A DNA stretch of 64,000 nucleotides from Mycolicibacterium monacense (GTDB taxonomy: Bacteria > Actinomycetota > Actinomycetes > Mycobacteriales > Mycobacteriaceae), in the NCBI RefSeq assembly GCF_010731575.1, contig NZ_AP022617.1, forward strand, positions 5,270,001-5,334,000, in the 5' to 3' direction. Below, in pieces: positions 16,403-24,655 of this stretch. Numbering within the stretch: the first letter of the stretch is position 1; each line of letters opens with the position of its first letter. The position numbers were made by a program, and so were the translations under genes. The notes under the pieces are model-generated. The model did not search any database. It saw nothing but the letters and a program-made list of their open reading frames with translations, and was not told where the DNA came from.

Positions 16403-16465
16403 ATTCACGATTGCTGTCCTCGGAGGGGTACGCCACGTGGACGGCGGCGTGACAGCATGGGGCGC

Positions 16466-16807
16466 ATGGATGACGTCGAGGTGACACAGGCCGAGGTGGC
16501 CGAGCTCCCCACCGCGTTCGACGGGTCGGCGTTGCTGCTCGACGTGCGCGAAGACGACGAATGGCAGCAGGGACACGCCGTCGGCGCGCTGCACATCCCG
16601 ATGGGGGACGTGCCGTCGCGCCTCGCCGAGGTCGATCCGGAAGCCACCGTCTACGTGATGTGCCACGCCGGCGGCCGGTCGCAGCGGGTCGCTCAGTACC
16701 TGGTCCGCAACGGGTACCGGGCCGTCAACGTCAGCGGCGGCATCCTCGCCTGGTCCGCCGCCGGCCGGCCGATCGTCACCGACGGCGGTGGCGCAGGGAA
16801 CGCGTGA
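16466..16807 (+). CDS. Single-domain rhodanese-like protein
   Basis: Small cytosolic sulfurtransferase-type protein of 113 residues. LLLDVREDDEWQQGHAVGALHIP is the N-terminal rhodanese signature, and the active-site loop CHAGGRSQRVA supplies the cysteine that carries persulfide. ATG at 16466 was preferred to the one at 16457 because GGGG lies just upstream. The sulfur acceptor is unknown. A DUF4328 gene follows 22 bp later on the same strand. Confidence 0.85.
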   Translation: MDDVEVTQAEVAELPTAFDGSALLLDVREDDEWQQGHAVGALHIPMGDVPSRLAEVDPEATVYVMCHAGGRSQRVAQYLVRNGYRAVNVSGGILAWSAAGRPIVTDGGGAGNA

Positions 16808-16829
16808 TCAGCGCCGCTAGGCTGGTCGG

Positions 16830-17858
16830 ATGATCCAGGTGTGTTCCCGCTGCGGAACGCGGTGGAACGTGCGTGACCGCGAGCGGCACGTGTGTCCGCG
16901 GTGCCAGGGCGCGTTGATGGCGCCGGCCGCGGTGCCCACCCCGGGTGCCGAGTGGAGCGCCCGCCAGGTCCGGCCCGGCGCCGCCGGCGCCCCGCCGCGG
17001 CTGCCCGCCGGCTACCGCTGGATCGCGGTCCGACCGGGTGCCCCGCCCCCGCCCCGCGCGCGCCGCCGGCCGCTCGGCCCGACCCCGCGCTACCCGACCA
17101 TCCCCCGGTGGGGCCTCGTCGAGCACTTCGACACCGTCGACCCGTCCGCGGCCGAGACCCGGACCGGCCCGTCGACCTCGGCGGTGCGTACGACCCTGCT
17201 CATCACCATGGGGGTGCTCGGCGCCGCGGCCGCGGTGCACGCGCTGCGCTACCTGCTGCTGCTGATCAACCGCACCGTGCTGCTCAACCCGATCGTGGCG
17301 GGCGCCGCCACCTGGCTGGCCGTCGCGTTGAGTGTCGCGGCGGCGTTCCTGGTGGTCGGCAGCATCGTGCTGCTGACGAACTGGCTGATCGCGCGCCGCG
17401 GCGCGGCCTACGCCTACCGCGGGCAGTCCGATCCGCGCGACGCGCTGCGCCTGCGGCTGGGCTGCCTGGTGCCGTTCGTGAACCTGTTCTTCGCACCGGT
17501 GTACGTCCTGGAACTGGCCGGGGTGGAGAGCCGGACGTCGACGCTGCGCAAGCCGATCATCGTGTGGTGGATCCTGTGGGTGCTCAGCACCGTCGTCTCG
17601 GTGTCCTCGATCGCCACCAGCTTCACCACCGACCCCCAGGGCATCGCCGACAACACCATGATCACGACGATCGCCTACCTGACCGCGTTGGCCACCCTGC
17701 TGGTCGCGTACCGGGTGGTGTCCGGATTCGAACAGGCGCCGGTGTCCCGACCGGTCCACCGGTGGGTGATGGTGCCCGACGACGCTCAGGACGCGCAGCA
17801 CCCCGAGGGCCAATCGGCCCGTCCGGTTGAGTCCAGCGGGCAGAACCCGGCAGCATAG
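16830..17858 (+). CDS. DUF4328 membrane protein with N-terminal zinc ribbon
   Basis: Rv3843c-like protein of 342 residues. CSRCGTRW...CPRCQG at residues 5-26 is a typical four-Cys zinc ribbon. A Pro/Arg-rich linker to about 115 follows, then about six transmembrane helices corresponding to DUF4328. A short acidic tail follows. Its role is unknown. It ends 4 bp before the glpQ1 ATG, an arrangement also found in M. tuberculosis, so the two are probably co-transcribed. Confidence 0.82.
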   Translation: MIQVCSRCGTRWNVRDRERHVCPRCQGALMAPAAVPTPGAEWSARQVRPGAAGAPPRLPAGYRWIAVRPGAPPPPRARRRPLGPTPRYPTIPRWGLVEHFDTVDPSAAETRTGPSTSAVRTTLLITMGVLGAAAAVHALRYLLLLINRTVLLNPIVAGAATWLAVALSVAAAFLVVGSIVLLTNWLIARRGAAYAYRGQSDPRDALRLRLGCLVPFVNLFFAPVYVLELAGVESRTSTLRKPIIVWWILWVLSTVVSVSSIATSFTTDPQGIADNTMITTIAYLTALATLLVAYRVVSGFEQAPVSRPVHRWVMVPDDAQDAQHPEGQSARPVESSGQNPAA

Positions 17859-17862
17859 GGTC

Positions 17863-18693
17863 ATGAACCCGGATGACGGCGCGCTCGGCGGTCATCCGTT
17901 CGTCGTCGCGCACCGCGGGGCCTCGGCCGATCGCCCCGAACACACGCTGGCGGCCTACGAGCTGGCCCTCAAGGAGGGTGCCGACGGGGTCGAGTGCGAT
18001 GTCAGGCTGACCCGCGACGGCCATCTGGTGTGCGTGCACGACCGGCGCGTGGACCGCACCTCGTCCGGCACCGGCGTGGTCAGCGAGATGACGCTGGCGG
18101 AGCTGCGCGAGCTGGACTTCGGGTCGTGGCACGCCAGTTCGCGACCGGATGCGGGCCCCGACACGACCGACCTGCTGACGCTCGAGCGGCTGGTCGAGCT
18201 GGTACTGGACTGGCACCGGCCGGTGAAGCTGTTCATCGAGACCAAGCATCCGGTCCGTTACGGGGCGCTCGTGGAGAGCAAGGTGCTGGCGCTGCTGCAC
18301 CGGTTCGGTATCGCGGCACCGGCGTCGGCCGACCTCTCGCGCGCGGTCGTGATGTCGTTCTCGGCGGCCGCGGTGTGGCGGATCCGACGCGCCGCCCCGA
18401 TGCTCCCGACCGTGCTGCTCGGTGACACGTCGCGGTATCTCGGGGGCGGCGCCGCCACCACCGTGGGCGCGACCGCGGTGGGGCCGTCGATCATGACGCT
18501 GCGCGAACACCCCGAACTCGTCGACCGGGCCGCCGCGCAGGGCAGGGCGATGTACTGCTGGACCGTCGACCACTACGAGGACGTGCGCTACTGCCGCGAC
18601 CTCGGCGTGGCGTGGGTGGCGACGAACCACCCGCGCCGCACCAAGGACTGGCTGCAGAACGGGTTGACCGGCGCCGCCGGCACCGATCGTTAG
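17863..18693 (+). CDS. glpQ1: Glycerophosphodiester phosphodiesterase GlpQ1
   Basis: Hydrolyses glycerophosphodiesters to glycerol-3-phosphate and an alcohol, recycling phospholipid head groups. The protein has 276 residues from ATG 17863. VVAHRGASADRPEHTLAAYE carries the catalytic His (H17) and the metal/substrate Glu, and GVECDVRLTRDGHLVCVHD carries the metal-binding Glu and Asp and the second His. No signal peptide is seen, so it should be cytosolic. Its stop overlaps that of the convergent ferritin gene. Confidence 0.92.
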   Translation: MNPDDGALGGHPFVVAHRGASADRPEHTLAAYELALKEGADGVECDVRLTRDGHLVCVHDRRVDRTSSGTGVVSEMTLAELRELDFGSWHASSRPDAGPDTTDLLTLERLVELVLDWHRPVKLFIETKHPVRYGALVESKVLALLHRFGIAAPASADLSRAVVMSFSAAAVWRIRRAAPMLPTVLLGDTSRYLGGGAATTVGATAVGPSIMTLREHPELVDRAAAQGRAMYCWTVDHYEDVRYCRDLGVAWVATNHPRRTKDWLQNGLTGAAGTDR

Positions 18694-19235
18694 AGAGCGC
18701 CGCCCGCCGCCCGCGGGGCCGCCGCATCGGCGCCCGCGCCCGACAGGTCGCGGGCGACGAAATCCTCGAGGTGGAAGAGGTTGGCGCCCGCCCGCTCGGC
18801 GATACGGACCAGCGTCGTCATCTGCGCGACCTCCTCGACCTGCTCCTTGAGGAACCACTGCATGAACTGCTCGCCGAGGTAGTCGCCCTCCTCGCGGGCC
18901 ACGCTGGCCAGCCGGGTGATCTGTTCGGTGACGGTGCGCTCCAGATCCAGTGCCAGGGCGAGCGCGTCGCGCGGGGAGTCGAAGCGGTTGCACACCTCGT
19001 CGACGCCGGGGATCTCGATCTCGACGTCGCGGTCGATCAGGTACTGCACGAGCATCATCGCGTGGTTGCGCTCTTCGACGGACTGACCGTAGAAGTGCTT
19101 CGCGAGCTGCGGCAGATCGGCGCCGTCGAAGTACACCGCGATCGCGATGTATTGCTGAGCGGCGGTGAACTCGCTGCGGATCTGCTCCTGGAGGAGTCCG
19201 TGGAACTTGGTGTCGAGTGCGCCGAATGTCGTCAT
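18690..19235 (-). CDS. bfrB: Ferritin BfrB
   Basis: Iron-storage ferritin forming a 24-subunit cage. ATG 19235 gives 181 residues, the same as Rv3841. The ferroxidase residues lie in EFTAAQQYIAIAVYFD, EERNHAMMLV and the later EQFMQWFLKEQVEEV helix. It ends in an Ala/Gly-rich tail like the tuberculosis protein. In M. tuberculosis IdeR activates this gene under high iron. A promoter-like CTGACA, 16 bp, TATATT ends 9 bp before the ATG, so the transcript may be nearly leaderless. Confidence 0.93.
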   Translation of the reverse strand: MTTFGALDTKFHGLLQEQIRSEFTAAQQYIAIAVYFDGADLPQLAKHFYGQSVEERNHAMMLVQYLIDRDVEIEIPGVDEVCNRFDSPRDALALALDLERTVTEQITRLASVAREEGDYLGEQFMQWFLKEQVEEVAQMTTLVRIAERAGANLFHLEDFVARDLSGAGADAAAPRAAGGAL

Positions 19236-19244
19236 GGCCGCCAC

Positions 19245-19272
19245 AATATAGCAGGTCAGAGGGCATTGTCAG
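19245..19272 (-). promoter_or_regulatory. bfrB promoter
   Basis: Minus-strand CTGACA (19267-19272), 16-bp spacer and TATATT (19245-19250). Transcription should start close to the bfrB ATG at 19235. Confidence 0.5.
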
Positions 19273-19288
19273 TGAAGGAGGACCTTAC

Positions 19289-19307
19289 TGAGGGAAGGGT
19301 TTCCTAA
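19289..19307 (-). promoter_or_regulatory. Possible IdeR box upstream of bfrB
   Basis: Minus-strand TTAGGAAACCCTTCCCTCA matches the IdeR consensus at 12 of 19 positions with the AGG, nine bases, CCT spacing kept. Its place upstream of the -35 would suit activation. Confidence 0.35.
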
Positions 19308-19372
19308 CGGCGAGCTGTCGATGTGTGACGGTGGCAACAGTTTCGGGCGCATTTGCTGAGGACAGGCGGCCC

Positions 19373-20671
19373 TCAGCCGCCCGGTGTGGTGTCGAGCACG
19401 TCGGCGGGGATCGGCGTGTCGGTTGACAGCGCGTCGAAGAGGCGTCCGGCGGCCTCGCTGTCCCAGACCACGACGGCGCCGGCGCCGCCGTTGGTGAACT
19501 CCCCGATGGGCACCGTCGTGGTGGTCAGATCACCGCGCAGCGCCCAGCCGAGCCGGGCGAGATCCCATACGTGCGCACCGGTGTCGACGGTCAGCGCGCC
19601 GCCGGCCGCGCTCGCCATCGGATACCAGCGCAGCGGGTTGAGCAGGACCGCCGGGCTGGCCGCGCGGTGCAGCAGCGCGGACATGAACTCCCGCTGGTGG
19701 GTCATCCGGTCCAGATCGGCGCGCGGGGTGGCGCGGGTGCGCACGAAGCCGAGCGCATTGCGCCCGTCGAGTTCCTGACATCCGGCGGGCAGATCGATCC
19801 CGGCCAACGGATCGTTGATGGGCTCCGCCGGGCACATCGTCACGCCGCCGACGGCGTCGACGACCGAGGCGAATCCGTCGAATCCGACCTCGGCGTAGTG
19901 GTCGAGGCGCATACCGGTGGCCTGCTCGACGGTCTGGGCGAGCAGCGGCGCGCCGCCCAGCGCGAATGCGGCGTTGATCTTGTCCTCGCCGTACCCGGGG
20001 ATCGGCACATAGGAGTCGCGCGGGATCGACACCATGGTCGCGGGTGCGCTCGAGGTCAGGCCCGGAAGGTGGACCAGCATGATCGTGTCGGTGCGCCCGT
20101 TGCCGACGTCACCGCCGGTGGCCAGTTGGGCCTGCTGTTCGGCGTCGAGGCCGGCGCGGCTGTCGGAGCCGACCAGCAGCCAGGTGGTGCCGCGACCGGC
20201 GGCCGGCCGGTCGGGGTAGGCGGCCAGGGCGGGGATGCGCTGCAGTGATGTGTCGACCCACACGGTCAGGCCGACCAGCGACACCACCATGACGAGCAGG
20301 ACGGCCATGATGATTCGGCCCCAGTGGCGTTTCCGGCGGGGCCGGGCGGCGGCGGGCGGACCGGGGGGCCGGACCGGCGAGCGGGTGGGCGGCCGCGGCG
20401 GTGGTGGTGGCGGTGCTGACCTTCGGGGTGGCGCCGACGGCCCCGGCGGCGGTTGACGACGGGCCTGCGGCGGCGGGGGAGGGAGGCGCTGTTCCCAGGC
20501 CGGCGGCGGAACCCGCGGGGGCGGAACCCGAGGCGGCGGGCTCGGGGGGTTCGGCGGCCACGCCGGCGGCGGACGGTGACCGGGATCGCGGCGGATCACC
20601 TGCGACGGCTCACGCGGCGGGTTCGGCCGTCTCGGGTCGGGCCCGCCGCCCACGGGCCGATTGGGGTTCAC
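19373..20671 (-). CDS. LytR-CpsA-Psr (LCP) family protein
   Basis: LCP phosphotransferase of the type that links arabinogalactan to peptidoglycan. The 432 residues comprise a very Pro-rich cytoplasmic N-terminus (1-112), one transmembrane helix (about 119-140) and an extracellular LCP domain with VGSDSR, RTDTIMLVH, SIPRDSYVPIPG, KINAAFALGG and RTRATPRADLDRMTHQREF motifs. The Asp and Arg residues that bind pyrophosphate are all present. It is third in an operon after the DUF2470 and CPBP genes. M. tuberculosis has other LCP proteins (Lcp1, CpsA); the annotated Rv3840 at this locus is, from memory, only a short form. Confidence 0.85.
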   Translation of the reverse strand: MNPNRPVGGGPDPRRPNPPREPSQVIRRDPGHRPPPAWPPNPPSPPPRVPPPRVPPPAWEQRLPPPPPQARRQPPPGPSAPPRRSAPPPPPPRPPTRSPVRPPGPPAAARPRRKRHWGRIIMAVLLVMVVSLVGLTVWVDTSLQRIPALAAYPDRPAAGRGTTWLLVGSDSRAGLDAEQQAQLATGGDVGNGRTDTIMLVHLPGLTSSAPATMVSIPRDSYVPIPGYGEDKINAAFALGGAPLLAQTVEQATGMRLDHYAEVGFDGFASVVDAVGGVTMCPAEPINDPLAGIDLPAGCQELDGRNALGFVRTRATPRADLDRMTHQREFMSALLHRAASPAVLLNPLRWYPMASAAGGALTVDTGAHVWDLARLGWALRGDLTTTTVPIGEFTNGGAGAVVVWDSEAAGRLFDALSTDTPIPADVLDTTPGG

Positions 20672-20702
20672 AGCGAAAAATGTACGTGCCCGACCCGCCG
20701 GA

Positions 20703-21482
20703 TCACTGAAGCCAGCCGAGGTGGCCGGCCAACAGTGCGTATCCGACGAACGCCACCGCGTCGATCAGGGTGTGCGCGATGATCAGCGGCCACAGCCGTC
20801 CGGTGCGGTGCCAGTAGTAACCGAACACCAGCCCCATGGCCGCGTTGCCGAGGCCCGCGCCGAAGCCCTGGTACAGGTGGTACGCCCCGCGCAGCAGGCT
20901 GGCCGCGACGATCGCGACGACCGGGTTGACGCGCAGCTGACGCAGCCGGGTCAGAAGGAACCCGACGACGATGATCTCCTCGGCCCAGCCGTTGGCGAAC
21001 GACATGGCCAGCAGCACCGGGATGCGCCACCAGGTGTCGTAGAGCTCGGCGGGTTCGACCGAGGCGTTGATCCCCAGGACCCGGGCCAGCTGGTAGAAGG
21101 CCAGCCCGGGCAGTCCGATGAGCGCGGCCAGCCCGAGCCCGCCGAGCAGGTCGGGGCGCATCCGTGGACGGGCCAGGCCGATCTCGGGCAGGCGGAATCC
21201 GCTGCGCCACAACAGGTAGACGCCGAGCGCGCCCCAGGCCAGGAGCTGAAAGACGCCGGCGAGGTTCAGCCCGAGGTCGAGCAGGTCGTAGGTGGACCGA
21301 CGCGGGTTGAGCGCCACCACCTGACCGGACAGGCCGAGCAGGACGGCCTCGAGGAGGCGCAGCAGCGCGGTGTACGCGCTGAGGCCGAACGTGACGGCCA
21401 GGACGATGGCGATCTCGATGCGGATCGCACGGCGTTGTCCGTGGTCCAGCAGGTCGGGCAACTCGTCGGACGGCCGGCTCAC
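20703..21482 (-). CDS. CPBP-family intramembrane metalloprotease
   Basis: CAAX protease/bacteriocin-processing type membrane protein of 259 residues with about seven helices. Signature residues are the paired glutamates in GWAEEIIVVGFLLTR and the His motifs in RGAYHLYQG and IIAHTLIDAV, which form the intramembrane active site. The substrate is unknown; homologues can be proteases or scaffold proteins. Gaps of 10 bp to the DUF2470 gene upstream and 31 bp to the LCP gene downstream indicate one transcript. Confidence 0.83.
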   Translation of the reverse strand: MSRPSDELPDLLDHGQRRAIRIEIAIVLAVTFGLSAYTALLRLLEAVLLGLSGQVVALNPRRSTYDLLDLGLNLAGVFQLLAWGALGVYLLWRSGFRLPEIGLARPRMRPDLLGGLGLAALIGLPGLAFYQLARVLGINASVEPAELYDTWWRIPVLLAMSFANGWAEEIIVVGFLLTRLRQLRVNPVVAIVAASLLRGAYHLYQGFGAGLGNAAMGLVFGYYWHRTGRLWPLIIAHTLIDAVAFVGYALLAGHLGWLQ

Positions 21483-21492
21483 CGCCCATACG

Positions 21493-22314
21493 CTAGCCGC
21501 CGGGGCGCTCGAGGCGGCGGGCCTGCAGGCCGTTGAGGAACGGGCATCCCATGAGCACCCGGATGGCCTGGCTCAGACCGGTCACGTCGTCGACGGGTTT
21601 GGGGAACGGCAGGCGCACGTCGTGGTCGCCGTCGGGGTCCTCGACGCGCAATTGGACGCCGTAGCGGTCCAGGCCGAGCGGACGCACCCGGCCGCGGCGC
21701 ATGGCGGCGGGCAGCCGGCTCGCCAGGCGGTCGACGACGTCCCGGTGTGCCGACTCCATGTGCTGCAGCCAGCAGGACTCCATCGCGCAGAAGGGGTCGG
21801 GACGGGCCGCCAGCAGCGCGCCGAGGCCGACGGACTCGGCGCCGGTCGAGTCGGCGACCACCACCGACTCGATCTCCAGACGCATCAACGCATAGCGCGA
21901 GTGGTCGCCCGAATTGACCTGCAGCAGAGCTGGGTTGGGGTCGGCGCTGGCGATCAGGTCGAGCAGCGCGGACACGTCGGCGCTCGGGACGGCCTGGACG
22001 CGTCCACCGATCCAGACCAGCGACCGCACCGGTTCCCGCAGCGGAAGCGGGGCGTGGTCGGTCATCTCGAGCACCGCCTGCACGCCCGAGGTGCCTGCGG
22101 AGGCGACCATCGTCGAGAGTGGGACCTCCACGGGGACGGTGATCGCGAAGGATCCATCGTCGAGGAGGTGGTGGACCGGGGTGCTGACCGGGTCGACGCC
22201 TTCCGCGGCGAGCATCGCACCGCCGCCTCGGGCGCATGCGCTGCGGATTCGTTCGGCCGTGGAGGGGCCGGTCGGGACGGTCGTCCGTGCGGTCGTCGGA
22301 GGAGTCTTGGCCAT
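21493..22314 (-). CDS. DUF2470-domain protein, Rv3839-like
   Basis: Protein of 273 residues. The C-terminal part (ending MGCPFLNGLQARRLERPGG) resembles DUF2470, a domain also found behind HugZ-type haem oxygenases. The N-terminal half (SFAITVPVEVPLSTMVAS to ALMRLEIESVVVAD) could be a split-barrel-like fold, but this is inference. In M. tuberculosis the Rv3839 gene is iron-repressed by IdeR, and an excellent IdeR box lies 20 bp upstream here. It heads a three-gene operon with CPBP and LCP genes. A link to haem or iron handling is likely; the reaction is unknown. Confidence 0.75.
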   Translation of the reverse strand: MAKTPPTTARTTVPTGPSTAERIRSACARGGGAMLAAEGVDPVSTPVHHLLDDGSFAITVPVEVPLSTMVASAGTSGVQAVLEMTDHAPLPLREPVRSLVWIGGRVQAVPSADVSALLDLIASADPNPALLQVNSGDHSRYALMRLEIESVVVADSTGAESVGLGALLAARPDPFCAMESCWLQHMESAHRDVVDRLASRLPAAMRRGRVRPLGLDRYGVQLRVEDPDGDHDVRLPFPKPVDDVTGLSQAIRVLMGCPFLNGLQARRLERPGG

Positions 22315-22333
22315 CGCGCTGCCTTCCGGTTGG

Positions 22334-22352
22334 TGAGGTAAGCCTTACTTAA
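22334..22352 (-). promoter_or_regulatory. IdeR (iron) box
   Basis: Minus-strand TTAAGTAAGGCTTACCTCA matches the IdeR consensus at 15 of 19 positions, including the central AGGCT-type core. It lies 20-38 bp upstream of the DUF2470 gene and 67 bp from divergent pheA. Iron-dependent repression of the DUF2470-CPBP-LCP operon is inferred. Confidence 0.75.
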
Positions 22353-22418
22353 CTACGGAGCCGGGAGGCGCGCAAGACTTTGCCGCGGCGAATCCCGGGC
22401 AGCGGATAGTGTTGGCAC

Positions 22419-23366
22419 GTGCCGCGCATCGCCTATCTCGGCCCCCAGGGGACGTTCACCGAATCGGCGTTGCTGCAGATGATCTCCGGCGCGATGGTGC
22501 CGGGCGGGGATGCCGACGACACCGCGGTGACCCCCGTGCCGACCGACAGCACACCCGCCGGGCTCGAGGCGGTGCGATCCGGCGCGGCCGACTACGCCTG
22601 CGTCCCCATCGAGAACTCCATCGAGGGCTCGGTGTTGCCCACACTCGACAGCCTCGCGGTCGGAGCGCCGCTGCAGATCTTCGCCGAACTCACCCTCGCC
22701 GTGTCGTTCAGCATCGTGGTGCGCCCCGATCACGACGGTGACGTCGCAACCGTCGCCGCGTTCCCGGTGGCCGCCGCGCAGGTGCGGCGCTGGCTGGCCG
22801 AACACCTACCGGCCGCGCAACTCGTGCCCTCGCACTCCAACGCCGCCGCGGCGGCCGACGTGGCAGGCGGTCGCGCCGACGCCGGAATCAGCACGGCACT
22901 GGCCGCCGAACGCTACGGGCTGCGCAGCCTGGCCGCGGGCGTCGTCGACGAACCGAACGCCCGCACCCGGTTCGTCCTCGTGGGGCGGCCCGCCCCGCCA
23001 CCGGCCCGCACCGGCGCCGACCGCACCTCGGTCGCCCTGCGCCTGCCGAACACCCCCGGTGCGCTGGTGGCGGCGATGACCGAACTGTCGATCCGCGACA
23101 TCGACCTCACCCGCATCGAGTCCCGGCCCACCCGCACCGAACTCGGCACCTACGTGTTCTTCCTCGACTGTGTCGGTCATCTCGAAGACGACGCCGTCGC
23201 CGAGGCACTCAAAGCGCTCCACCGTCGTTGTGAAGATGTGCGATATCTGGGTTCCTGGCCGACTGGGACGGCCGCCGGCGCGCCGCCGCCGAGCAGTGAC
23301 GAGGCGACTCGCTGGCTGACACGACTCCGTGAAGGACTGCCGACACCACCGGAGGGCGGCAGGTGA
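22419..23366 (+). CDS. pheA: Prephenate dehydratase PheA
   Basis: Converts prephenate to phenylpyruvate in phenylalanine synthesis. The 315 residues comprise a dehydratase domain (about 1-195; IAYLGPQGTFTESAL at the start, VPIENSIEGSV, and the catalytic Thr in NARTRFVLVG) and an ACT regulatory domain (about 205-285; LPNTPGALVAAMTELSIRDIDLTRIESRP) for Phe feedback. There is no chorismate mutase domain, as in other mycobacteria. The start is GTG. Its stop overlaps the GTG of the phosphatase gene. Confidence 0.95.
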   Translation: MPRIAYLGPQGTFTESALLQMISGAMVPGGDADDTAVTPVPTDSTPAGLEAVRSGAADYACVPIENSIEGSVLPTLDSLAVGAPLQIFAELTLAVSFSIVVRPDHDGDVATVAAFPVAAAQVRRWLAEHLPAAQLVPSHSNAAAAADVAGGRADAGISTALAAERYGLRSLAAGVVDEPNARTRFVLVGRPAPPPARTGADRTSVALRLPNTPGALVAAMTELSIRDIDLTRIESRPTRTELGTYVFFLDCVGHLEDDAVAEALKALHRRCEDVRYLGSWPTGTAAGAPPPSSDEATRWLTRLREGLPTPPEGGR

Positions 23367-24049
23367 GCGGCAGGCTGGTACTCGTGCGGCACGGGCAGTC
23401 GCACGCCAACGTCGAACGGCGGCTCGACACCCGCCCGCCCGGCGAGGCGCTGACCGACCTCGGTCGCGAACAGGCCCGCACATTCGCGCGCGGGCTGGTG
23501 CGGCCGCCGGGGCTGCTCGCGCACTCGCTGGCGCGCCGCGCGGCCCAGACCGCCGCCGAGATCGCCGCGGCCGCGACGCTCGACCCGCTCGAATTCGACG
23601 GTCTGCACGAGGTGCAGGTCGGTGAGCTGGAGAACCGCTCCGACGACGAGGCCATCACCGAGTTCGAGTCGATCTACGAACGGTGGCAGCGCGGCGACCT
23701 CCGCGTGCCGATGCCCGGCGGGGAGACCGGCGACGAGGTGCTCGACCGTTACGTGCCGGTGCTGACGCAGCTGCGGATGCGTTACCTCGACGTCGACACC
23801 TGGCACGACGACATCGTGGTGGTCAGCCACGGCGCCGCGATCCGGCTGGTGTCGGCCGTGCTGGCCGGTGTCGACGGCAGTTTCGCCCTCGACAACCACC
23901 TGGCCAACACCGAGTCGGTGGTGCTCAGGCCCGTCACCGACGGGCGCTGGAGCTGCGTGCAGTGGGGCAGCCGGACGCCGCCGTTCTACCCCGAACCCGA
24001 TGCCGATCCGGTGCGCGATGCGCTGGAGTCGGTCGATCCGATGGGCTGA
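23363..24049 (+). CDS. Histidine phosphatase (phosphoglycerate-mutase-like)
   Basis: Rv3837c-like protein of 228 residues. LVRHGQSHANVERRLDTRP holds the catalytic RHG at 9-11, and VVVSHGAAIRLVS holds the second active-site His. Such proteins are more often phosphatases than true mutases; the substrate is unknown. It is coupled to pheA by a GTGA overlap. TGACGG and CCGTCA around a 7-nt loop (24047-24065) span its stop and that of the convergent small gene, a possible weak bidirectional terminator. Confidence 0.88.
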   Translation: MSGRLVLVRHGQSHANVERRLDTRPPGEALTDLGREQARTFARGLVRPPGLLAHSLARRAAQTAAEIAAAATLDPLEFDGLHEVQVGELENRSDDEAITEFESIYERWQRGDLRVPMPGGETGDEVLDRYVPVLTQLRMRYLDVDTWHDDIVVVSHGAAIRLVSAVLAGVDGSFALDNHLANTESVVLRPVTDGRWSCVQWGSRTPPFYPEPDADPVRDALESVDPMG

Positions 24050-24062
24050 CGGGGAAATTCCG

Positions 24063-24266
24063 TCAGATCACGGCCTGCGCGGCCGACTGGCCACACTGGC
24101 AGCCCACCGCCTCGCAGTCGACGCTGAACGTGTGGACCACCTCGGGGGTGGTGCAGTCGTCCTCGGTGCATTCGCTCCGGTAGCGGACGTGGTGGATGAC
24201 GGTGCCGTGGCAGTGGTCCAGCCCGGACCGACACTCCCGGCACTGGATGCTCATGACCTCGTTCAT
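24063..24266 (-). CDS. Small Cys-rich, zinc-ribbon-like protein
   Basis: Protein of 67 residues from ATG 24266 (MNEVMSIQCRECRSGLDHCHG). It has nine cysteines and several histidines arranged as CREC, HCHG, SEC, DDC, DCEAVGCQC. This suggests one or two metal-binding knuckles. It is recalled as a conserved but unnamed actinobacterial protein. The 34-bp gap to the zincin gene downstream of serS-region genes and the same strand suggest co-transcription with it. Function unknown; a longer N-terminal reading to 24362 lacks the cysteine-rich character. Confidence 0.6.
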   Translation of the reverse strand: MNEVMSIQCRECRSGLDHCHGTVIHHVRYRSECTEDDCTTPEVVHTFSVDCEAVGCQCGQSAAQAVI

Positions 24267-24300
24267 AGCACTGCCCGCCGACGGATGGTGAGTGCCGCGC

Positions 24301-24639
24301 TCACGCCCAGCCGAGTTCGTGCAACCGGTCGTCGTCGATCCCGAAATGGTGCGCGATCTCATGGATCACGGTGATCGCCACCTCCTCGACCACGTCCTCG
24401 TCGCTGTCGCAGATGTCGAGCAGCGCGGCACGGTAGATCGTGATCGTGTCGGGCAGCGCGCCGGCGTAGGTGGTGTCGCGTTCGGTCAGTGCGATGCCCT
24501 CGTAGAGCCCGAGCAGTTGGGGCTCCTCGGGATGGCGGTCCTCGACGAGCACCACGACGTTGTCGATCGCGGCGGCCAACTTGGGCGGGATGAGGTCGAG
24601 CGCATCGGAGACCAGTTCGTCGAACCTTTGCGCGCTCAT
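24301..24639 (-). CDS. Zincin-fold metallopeptidase family protein
   Basis: Rv3836-like protein of 112 residues, beginning MSAQRFDELVSDALDLIP. The HEIAHHFGIDD motif supplies zinc ligands and the catalytic Glu, followed by LHELGW. These short zincins are widespread in actinobacteria and uncharacterised. It begins 16 bp after the septum-formation gene; a GTG at 24651 is an alternative start. The Arg/Pro-rich frame upstream to 24978 is an antisense-phase artefact of the neighbour's polyproline tail and was excluded. Confidence 0.85.
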   Translation of the reverse strand: MSAQRFDELVSDALDLIPPKLAAAIDNVVVLVEDRHPEEPQLLGLYEGIALTERDTTYAGALPDTITIYRAALLDICDSDEDVVEEVAITVIHEIAHHFGIDDDRLHELGWA

Positions 24640-24655
24640 GCGTACGGCCACGCGG

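Larger units (their letters stand above)
15897..16456. other. Non-coding stretch with regulatory sites
   Basis: This 560-bp region has no supported gene. It holds the promoter and CRP-like site of the small membrane protein at the left and a cluster of DnaA-box-like nonamers at the right (16304-16402). The middle part (about 15990-16290) is GC-rich with no structure I could interpret. Confidence 0.55.
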
